Source of the DNA: Marinosulfonomonas sp.
GTDB taxonomy: Bacteria > Pseudomonadota > Alphaproteobacteria > Rhodobacterales > Rhodobacteraceae
DNA length: 11,696 nucleotides
Assembly: GCA_019090845.1 (NCBI GenBank)
Contig: JAHRVD010000375.1
Location: forward strand, 1 to 11,696
Reading direction: 5' to 3'
The notes under the pieces are model-generated. The model made no database searches. It saw only the letters and a program-made list of their open reading frames with translations, and had not been told where the DNA came from. Below, piece by piece: positions 7,214-11,696 of this stretch. The first letter of the stretch is position 1; the number at the start of each line of letters is the position of its first letter. Made by a program: the position numbers and the translations under genes.

Positions 7214-8509
7214 TTAATGATGGTCGGTTTGAAGCTTGCGCTCCAACCACTGAGAATAGCGGGACATTGAAAAGCAGCAGATCCAGAAAACCAGACCGAC
7301 AAAAATGAACAATTCCCAGTAAATTCCGTTCCAGGCCGTATTCGCCCGGATCAGATTGGTGAAGCCAAGCATTTCCGAAATGCCGATAAAGATCACCAGC
7401 GTGGTGTCTTTGAACAGTCCGATGAAAATACCGACGATACTTGGGATCGAAATCTTCAATGCCTGTGGCATGATTATCAGTCGCTGCGCCTGCCAGTAAT
7501 CCAGACCAAGCGAATCTGCCGCCTCGTATTGGCCTGTAGGCAGGGCGGCCAAACCACCGCGGATCGTCTCGGCCATGTAGGCAGCCGCGAACAGCGTCAC
7601 CATGATGATCACACGGATCACGACGTCAAAGTTTGTGCCCTTTGGCAGAAAATAGTTCAACAACAAGAGCGCTGTGAACAGCAGTGTTATCAACGGAACG
7701 CCTCGAATGAACTCGATGAAACCAATGCACATGTATTTCACAAAAGGCATGTCTGACTGACGACCCAGCGCCAACACGATGCCAAGCGGTAAGGAAAGGG
7801 CAATACCGGAAATACCGATAATGACGGAGATTGTGAAACCGCCAAGGCTCCTGGATTCTACGGATTCAATGGCAATCGGGATTATGGATTGAAGTGCGTC
7901 GCCCACCAAGCCGCTAGGATACAGCCACCAAATCACCGGTGCCACAAACGCTACGATAACTGCCACAAGCCCGCTGACGGCCGTAAGTGCACGGAAAGCC
8001 AGATAGCCAACACCGAACCCTGCGATCACCATCAGGAGACCCCAGATGGAACCACCCCAGATCAGCCACACCATCAAAAACGGATAGATCGCTGTGAAAA
8101 TAAACAGCTTGCGCGGCACCGTGTCATAAAGAACCGGTGCAAGGGCCACAAACAGCAGCACGAACGAAACGATCGGACGCCAGTAAAGGTGTTGAGGATA
8201 AAAGCCAAATATTAGTTGGCTCCATCGTTCAGTAATAACGGCAAAACAGGCACTTGGTTCCCCGTTGTTAAGCGCATCGCGAATTTCACGACATTCGGTG
8301 AGCGTGTCTGCGCGCCAGATCGAATTCAGGAACCATGGCAGTATGTGGGAAAGTGCCGCGTACAAAACATAGATCGCAACGATCGTAAGGATAGAGTTCG
8401 CCCAATTGGAAAACAGGTTGGTTCGCATCCATTTGATAACCCCGCGCTCGCCCGCAGGCGGTTCTTTCTCGGGCAGCATTTCAGTTCGGACAAAGGATAA
8501 TTCGCTCAT
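7214..8509 (-). CDS. bztC: Acidic amino acid ABC transporter permease BztC/AapM
   Basis: Inner-membrane permease, 431 residues, about twice the length of ordinary HisM/GlnP-type permeases, as is normal for BztC/AapM. Hydrophobic segments: about 38-60; a run of several between 112 and 197 that forms the family-specific extra part; then the core permease fold at about 222-250, 262-287, 296-312, 356-376 and 398-414. The coupling EAA loop starts EAADSLGLDYWQAQ at 329 and ends in QALKISIPSIVG, which contacts BztD. A loop after the first helix holds Cys73 and Cys88 with RWSQLIFGFYP at 95-105. GGAGCGG lies just before the ATG, inside the bztB end, and only one base separates the bztB stop from this ATG, so translation is coupled. 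It should form a heterodimeric pore with BztB for glutamate, glutamine, aspartate and asparagine. Confidence 0.95.
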   Translation of the reverse strand: MSELSFVRTEMLPEKEPPAGERGVIKWMRTNLFSNWANSILTIVAIYVLYAALSHILPWFLNSIWRADTLTECREIRDALNNGEPSACFAVITERWSQLIFGFYPQHLYWRPIVSFVLLFVALAPVLYDTVPRKLFIFTAIYPFLMVWLIWGGSIWGLLMVIAGFGVGYLAFRALTAVSGLVAVIVAFVAPVIWWLYPSGLVGDALQSIIPIAIESVESRSLGGFTISVIIGISGIALSLPLGIVLALGRQSDMPFVKYMCIGFIEFIRGVPLITLLFTALLLLNYFLPKGTNFDVVIRVIIMVTLFAAAYMAETIRGGLAALPTGQYEAADSLGLDYWQAQRLIIMPQALKISIPSIVGIFIGLFKDTTLVIFIGISEMLGFTNLIRANTAWNGIYWELFIFVGLVFWICCFSMSRYSQWLERKLQTDHH

Positions 8510-8510
8510 T

Positions 8511-9728
8511 CTACCGCTCCTTCAGCTTGACTGAATTGTTGTAGACGTTCATCGAACCAGAAATCGCCAGACTGATAATCAGATAGATACCCATCATCAA
8601 AAGCATGCATTCCAGTTCCCGTCCGGTCTGGTTCAGCGTGATACCACCCAAGGTCGCGCGCAGATCCATATACCCCACTGCAATCGCCAGCGAAGAGTTT
8701 TTGGTGAGGTTCAGATACTGAGATATCAGCGGCGGAATGATGACGCGCAACGCCTGTGGAAGAACCACAAGGTTCATCGTGCGGTTAGGGCGAAGACCAA
8801 GCGCCGAGGCTGCCTCGGACTGACCCCTCGAAATTGCAAGAATACCCGCGCGAACATTTTCCGCGATGAACGCACCTGTGTAGCACGATAATGCAAGCCA
8901 GAGCGCCAGCAGCGAGTTGCGGAACTGCAGACCACCCGAAAAGTTGAAGCCCTTCAATGCCGGGTATTCCAACCCGACCGGACGCCCGAGAATAAAGTAT
9001 GCAATCACCACAGGCACGAAAAATATCGCCAGCTTAATCCAGAAAGTCGGCAGGATATCCCCGGTTTCGTTCTGACGTTTGTGCGCGTAGCGACCGAACC
9101 ACCAGATCCCTGCCAGAGACAGCAAAAACACGACCACCACGAACAGGGAACCATCGCCCCAGGTTGGCGATGGGACATATATGCCGCGATTTGTAAAAGC
9201 GACCGAGTCGTTCAGAACCATGGATGCCGCCGGAGACTCGCCTCTGAATGCACGTGGCGCGGGGGTGGCTTCGGTCAGGACTGCGAAGAATGCGACGATC
9301 CATAGCAACACCGGAATGTTGCGAAATGCTTCGACGTAAATCGTCATCATCTTGGCCGTCAGCCAGTTATTGGACAATCGCAGAACACCGACAAAAACGC
9401 CGATAACTGTCGCCAAAGCACAGCCCAGAACAGCAACCAAAAGCGTGTTCAGCAGGCCAACGTAAGCGGCGCGCAAATGGCTGGAGTCAGACGAATATTC
9501 GACAAGCCGCTGATTAATGTCATACCCCGAACGAACGGACAGGAACCCAAAATTAAAGTCCTTACCAAGTAGTGCGAGGTTGGTGATTGTGTTCGAAATC
9601 AGCCAGGCAAATAACGCTACAAACCCGATCAATGCGACAACCTGGATGGTCATCGAGCGATATCGAGTGTCGTAGATTAGCTGGCTGAGGCGAAACGATT
9701 CCGCTGGCGGATCGGTCAGTGTCGTCAT
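8511..9728 (-). CDS. bztB: Acidic amino acid ABC transporter permease BztB/AapQ
   Basis: Inner-membrane permease partner of BztC. The chosen start at 9728 (MTTLTDPPAESFRLSQLIYDTRYRS) gives 405 residues. An in-frame ATG at 9743 adds MGASF, but its only purine-rich sequence (AGGGAG) nearly touches it. The 9728 ATG has GGGGG (complement of 9737-9741) 8 bases upstream and sits in an ATGA overlap with a short upstream frame. Hydrophobic segments lie at about 26-45, 90-115, 135-153, 193-211, 231-247, 271-290 and 373-392. The EAA loop begins EAASALGLRPNRTMN at 305 and continues VLPQALRVIIPPLISQYLN. The long insertion between about 153 and 270, holding two extra hydrophobic segments, explains the large size and is typical of AapQ/BztB. 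It lies 131 bases after bztA, unlike the tight bztB-C-D spacing, and one base before bztC. Confidence 0.95.
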   Translation of the reverse strand: MTTLTDPPAESFRLSQLIYDTRYRSMTIQVVALIGFVALFAWLISNTITNLALLGKDFNFGFLSVRSGYDINQRLVEYSSDSSHLRAAYVGLLNTLLVAVLGCALATVIGVFVGVLRLSNNWLTAKMMTIYVEAFRNIPVLLWIVAFFAVLTEATPAPRAFRGESPAASMVLNDSVAFTNRGIYVPSPTWGDGSLFVVVVFLLSLAGIWWFGRYAHKRQNETGDILPTFWIKLAIFFVPVVIAYFILGRPVGLEYPALKGFNFSGGLQFRNSLLALWLALSCYTGAFIAENVRAGILAISRGQSEAASALGLRPNRTMNLVVLPQALRVIIPPLISQYLNLTKNSSLAIAVGYMDLRATLGGITLNQTGRELECMLLMMGIYLIISLAISGSMNVYNNSVKLKER

Positions 9729-9802
9729 GAATGACGCCCCCATGCTCCCTGAAATTTGTTGGTATCCGGCGGCTTCTTTGCGGTCCGCTCGGGTTCAGGC
9801 AT
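9725..9802 (-). CDS. Possible 25-codon small ORF just upstream of bztB
   Basis: Between bztA and bztB an ATG (complement of 9800-9802) opens a 25-codon frame, MPEPERTAKKPP through GAWGRHS, whose TGA (complement of 9725-9727) overlaps the preferred bztB ATG as ATGA. The peptide is charged and proline-rich, with no membrane segment. Codon choice (CCG, ACC, AAG, GAG) resembles the neighbours. The frame also stays open upstream through both copies of the 15-bp repeat, as DYSTT twice, back to a TAA in the hairpin loop, but without a start codon there. No Shine-Dalgarno precedes the ATG. It could be a coupling leader for bztB, a relic of a longer gene or chance. I do not recognise the sequence. Confidence 0.28.
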   Translation of the reverse strand: MPEPERTAKKPPDTNKFQGAWGRHS

Positions 9803-9805
9803 TAT

Positions 9806-9835
9806 TGTTGTTGAATAGTCTGTTGTTGAATAGTC
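9806..9835. repeat. Perfect 15-bp tandem direct repeat, two copies
   Basis: TGTTGTTGAATAGTC occurs at 9806-9820 and again, directly abutting, at 9821-9835 with no mismatch. It lies in the bztA-bztB spacer next to the 11-bp hairpin; the last bases of the right copy border the stem. A duplication by replication slippage is the simplest origin. The unit length is a multiple of three, so copy-number change would not shift the short frame that crosses it on the minus strand. Confidence 0.9.
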
Positions 9836-9862
9836 AAAGGGCGCGGATTAACCGCGCCCTTT
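9836..9862 (-). terminator. Perfect 11-bp hairpin after bztA (attenuator or mRNA 3'-end stabiliser)
   Basis: AAAGGGCGCGG at 9836-9846 is exactly complementary to CCGCGCCCTTT at 9852-9862 around the 5-base loop 9847-9851. It begins 12 bases after the bztA stop in the minus direction. Only the three T of the stem act as a U-tract (followed by GACTATT), so termination is probably partial. Such hairpins between a binding-protein gene and its permease genes often let the binding protein accumulate in excess, by partial termination or by protecting the upstream mRNA from 3' decay. The stem and loop are directly seen; the role is inferred. Confidence 0.65.
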
Positions 9863-9874
9863 GTTTCTGATATC

Positions 9875-10891
9875 CTACCGGAATGGTGGGGAATAGATCA
9901 GACCACCGTCTTTCCATTGTGCGTTAAGACCACGCGCAATGCCGATCGGAGTGTTTTCACCGATGTTGGTTCCAAACACCTCACCGTAGTTACCCACGGA
10001 CATGATGATGTTCTTGGCCCAATCTGCGGACAGACCAAGCTGCTCACCAAGGTTACCCTCGGATCCCAGCAGGCGGTTAATCTCGGGGTTATCGCTGCCA
10101 CCGGACAATTCGCCTGCGTTAGCAGATGTAACACCCAGCTCTTCTGCTGTGATCATTGCGTTCAAAGACCAGCGAACAATGTCGCCCCAGCCGTTGTCAC
10201 CATGGCGAACAAGTGGGCCGAGCGGCTCTTTTGAGATGATTTCCGGCAGAACTGTGAAGTCACCCGGTGTCTCAAATGTTGCCCGAATAGCTGCAAGTGC
10301 AGATGCGTCGGTTGTGTAAACGTCACAGGCGCCGGCAAGGAACTGCTGGCGAGCTTCGGCACTGGTTTCAATCGGCACTGGCTCATAGCTGATTTTGTTG
10401 GCACGGAAATAATCGGCCAGGTTCAACTCGGTTGTTGTACCGGTTTGAATGCAGATCGTTGCGCCATCAAGCTCTGTCGCCGATGAAACACCAAGATCTT
10501 TAGGAACCATGAAACCCTGACCGTCGTAGTAGTTCACGCCGGTAAATTCAAATTTCAGGTCCACATCACGGCTAAAGGTCCATGTCGTGTTACGGGCCAG
10601 CATGTCAATTTCACCTGATGCCAGCGCGGTAAAGCGGGTCTGACCAGTTGTAGGTGTGAAATTCACGGCAGTGGGGTCGCCGAAAATTGCGGATGCAACT
10701 GCGCGGCATACGTCGACGTCAAAACCTTCCCAAACGCCATTGGCGTCAGGGGCAGCAAAGCCGGGCACACCAGTTGTCACACCACAGTTGAGCGAACCAC
10801 GTGCTTTGACATCGTCAAGCGTGGCTGCTGTCGCAGCGCCGGCAACCAGACCAGATACGGTCAGGACGCCAAAAAGTACGGATTTATACAT
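9875..10891 (-). CDS. bztA: Periplasmic glutamate/glutamine/aspartate/asparagine-binding protein BztA/AapJ
   Basis: Periplasmic solute-binding protein of the importer, 338 residues, family 3 (polar amino acids). An N-terminal signal peptide of about 22 residues has Lys3, a hydrophobic core and a likely cleavage in GAATAA before TLDDVKARG. The mature part follows the known BztA pattern closely: LNCGV, PGFAAPDANGVWEGFDVDVCRAVA, ETRFTALASGE-like TRFTALASGEIDML, NTTWTFSRD, YYDGQGFMV, ICIQTGTTTELNLADYF, YTTDASALA, ILPEIISKEPLGP-like LPEIISKEPLGPLVRHGDN, and the C-terminal GIARGLNAQW...YSPPFR. Two cysteine pairs (Cys36 and Cys62; Cys147 and Cys189, approximate) could form disulfides. AGGAAGAGG (complement of 10897-10905) lies 5 bases before the ATG. 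As first gene of the operon it has a probable promoter upstream and a hairpin immediately downstream. Specificity for acidic amino acids and their amides is from family resemblance. Confidence 0.97.
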   Translation of the reverse strand: MYKSVLFGVLTVSGLVAGAATAATLDDVKARGSLNCGVTTGVPGFAAPDANGVWEGFDVDVCRAVASAIFGDPTAVNFTPTTGQTRFTALASGEIDMLARNTTWTFSRDVDLKFEFTGVNYYDGQGFMVPKDLGVSSATELDGATICIQTGTTTELNLADYFRANKISYEPVPIETSAEARQQFLAGACDVYTTDASALAAIRATFETPGDFTVLPEIISKEPLGPLVRHGDNGWGDIVRWSLNAMITAEELGVTSANAGELSGGSDNPEINRLLGSEGNLGEQLGLSADWAKNIIMSVGNYGEVFGTNIGENTPIGIARGLNAQWKDGGLIYSPPFR

Positions 10892-10936
10892 TATTACCTC
10901 TTCCTGTTATTCAATCACCATGAACTGGCGATACTT

Positions 10937-10953
10937 CTGGCCGCAACGGCCAG
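10937..10953 (-). promoter_or_regulatory. Leader hairpin upstream of bztA
   Basis: CTGGCCG at 10937-10943 is perfectly complementary to CGGCCAG at 10947-10953 with a 3-base loop, about 45 bases before the bztA start. Two copies of GGCGATA (10927-10933 and 10955-10961) flank it, and a second small hairpin, GGGG/CCCC around AAA, lies at 10968-10978. If the promoter further upstream is right, both hairpins are in the 5' untranslated leader and could affect stability or translation. There is no U-run after the stem, so it is not a classical terminator. Confidence 0.45.
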
Positions 10954-10990
10954 GGGCGATAGTATTAGGGGAAACCCCGTTACAGCATTA

Positions 10991-11020
10991 ATTGTGAGCG
11001 AAATCATCGTTATTCGTCAA
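10991..11020 (-). promoter_or_regulatory. Candidate sigma70-type promoter of the bztABCD operon
   Basis: On the minus strand TTGACG (complement of 11015-11020; five of six -35 bases) is followed after 18 bases by CACAAT (complement of 10991-10996; four of six -10 bases). This would start RNA near 10984 and leave a leader of about 90 bases. It is the best match I see in the 202-base gap between the ATP12-family gene and bztA. I see no obvious NtrC or other named operator. Confidence 0.4.
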
Positions 11021-11093
11021 GTGTTTGTTCACTGAATCGTATGCTTGACCCTGCGGAACAACCATATTGGCAGGATAACGGCACAATATGTAA

Positions 11094-11696
11094 TCAAGCG
11101 GTTTTCTGGCAGGCAGCAAAGAATACCGTCGCATGCAAAAATGCCGAGCGTTTGTGATTCGCCATTTCCGTCGCTTGGTCGTCCTGCCCCCAGCGTTCAA
11201 TCTGCCAGTTTTCGTCAACCCGGGACGTTTCCCACAGTTGCTCGGCAGGCGCGTAACGACGAGCCGCGGCAAACCCAATCACCAGCGACCCGGACAGGCT
11301 GACCAGATCGTGAAAGGCGGCCATCTCGAAACAATCATGGCGATTGACCAGTTCCGACAATACCCGATTGCTGGCGTCAGATTGGGGGCGATGGACAACA
11401 CCATTGACCGTGTCCAACCGCGCGCCCAAATTGTCAGCAGCCCAATCAAGCAGTGGGTCCCACTGTTCGGCTTGTCGGACAACCAGTTCTTTGGGTGACT
11501 CAGCGCGGTAACACAGCAAGTCAGAGTCACCGTAGGCTGCAATCATCTCTGCAACCTCGCGATATTGCGGTGCGACTTTGTCCAGCGCTGAATTGGCCAT
11601 GCGAGTGAATGGCATCGTATCGGGATCAATCTGATCTGTCTGCGCATCCCATTCGGCCGCGATTGCATTGGCCAATTCGATCGTCGGGACAATCAG
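11094..11696 (-). CDS. ATP12-family F1-ATPase assembly chaperone, 5' part outside the window
   Basis: The last 200 residues are visible; the frame is open to the window edge (first visible codons read LIVPTIELANAIAAEWDAQ), so the N-terminus is missing. Landmarks in visible numbering: MPFTR at 28-32, YGDSDLLCYRA at 55-65, QWDP at 78-81, then a predominantly helical C-terminal half with LSGSLVIGFAAA and AFLHATVFFAAC, ending CQKTA. This matches the ATP12 chaperone family (COG5387 type), which in mitochondria binds the F1 alpha subunit before assembly; alphaproteobacteria carry homologues presumed to do the same in the cytoplasm. An in-frame TTG near 11675 is not the start, since family-like sequence continues upstream. 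It ends 202 bases before bztA on the same strand, with no evident terminator between them. Confidence 0.92.
   Translation of the reverse strand: MIVPTIELANAIAAEWDAQTDQIDPDTMPFTRMANSALDKVAPQYREVAEMIAAYGDSDLLCYRAESPKELVVRQAEQWDPLLDWAADNLGARLDTVNGVVHRPQSDASNRVLSELVNRHDCFEMAAFHDLVSLSGSLVIGFAAARRYAPAEQLWETSRVDENWQIERWGQDDQATEMANHKRSAFLHATVFFAACQKTA

Noticed and set aside
10990..11000. AATTGTGAGCG, identical to half of the E. coli lac operator O1
   Set aside because: Only one half-site is present, there is no dyad partner and no LacI-type gene nearby. It overlaps the candidate -10 box and looks like coincidence.
10988..11065. Minus-strand 25-codon frame ending just before the bztA leader (MVVPQGQAYDSVNK...)
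   Set aside because: It has no ribosome-binding site and contains the candidate -35 and -10 boxes. It is also the tail of a longer shadow frame of the ATP12-family gene.
1..11696. CRISPR arrays, tRNA genes, insertion sequences, prophage or defence genes
   Set aside because: No regularly spaced repeats, cloverleaf sequences, transposase or integrase-like proteins were seen. Every long frame is accounted for by housekeeping or transport genes.

Overview
The window looks like chromosomal core DNA of an alphaproteobacterium of the Rhodobacteraceae (Roseobacter-type). The reasons are the YidC N-terminus beginning MDDQNKN, the order yidC - MOSC protein - engB - argB, a complete Bzt/Aap-type acidic amino acid ABC transporter with two very long permeases, and an ATP12-type F1-ATPase assembly chaperone gene beside it. 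This assignment rests on recalled family features, not on a database search. I see no tRNA, rRNA, CRISPR array, insertion sequence or phage gene. No gap between genes exceeds about 200 bases, so there is no long non-coding stretch.

Left half, plus strand (1-6358): a 5'-truncated membrane-anchored protein with a degenerate GGDEF domain and an intact EAL domain (c-di-GMP phosphodiesterase type) precedes yidC by 100 bases. Then yidC, a MOSC-domain protein and engB follow with two successive 4-base ATGA overlaps, so these three are surely one translationally coupled unit. They supply membrane-protein insertion, a putative molybdenum-cofactor sulfur-carrier-type protein and a ribosome-assembly GTPase. 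After 88 bases comes argB (N-acetylglutamate kinase, arginine synthesis), and after another 80 bases a SixA-type histidine phosphatase.

Right half, minus strand (6409-11696): read in its own direction, it holds the 3' part of an ATP12-family gene, a 202-base gap with a plausible promoter and leader hairpins, then bztA (binding protein), bztB and bztC (permeases) and bztD (ATPase). The transporter imports glutamate, glutamine, aspartate and asparagine by family precedent. BztB-BztC-BztD are tightly packed (gaps of 1 and 13 bases). bztA is set apart by 131 bases containing a perfect 11-bp hairpin, a perfect 15-bp tandem repeat and a possible 25-codon ORF that ends in an ATGA overlap with the preferred bztB start. 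The two halves converge on a 50-base gap with a strong hairpin terminator.

No new defence, mobile or biosynthetic system is visible. The most unusual DNA is the bztA-bztB spacer. Lesser points are the MOSC protein locked between yidC and engB, and the EAL protein beside yidC where rnpA/yidD might be expected.
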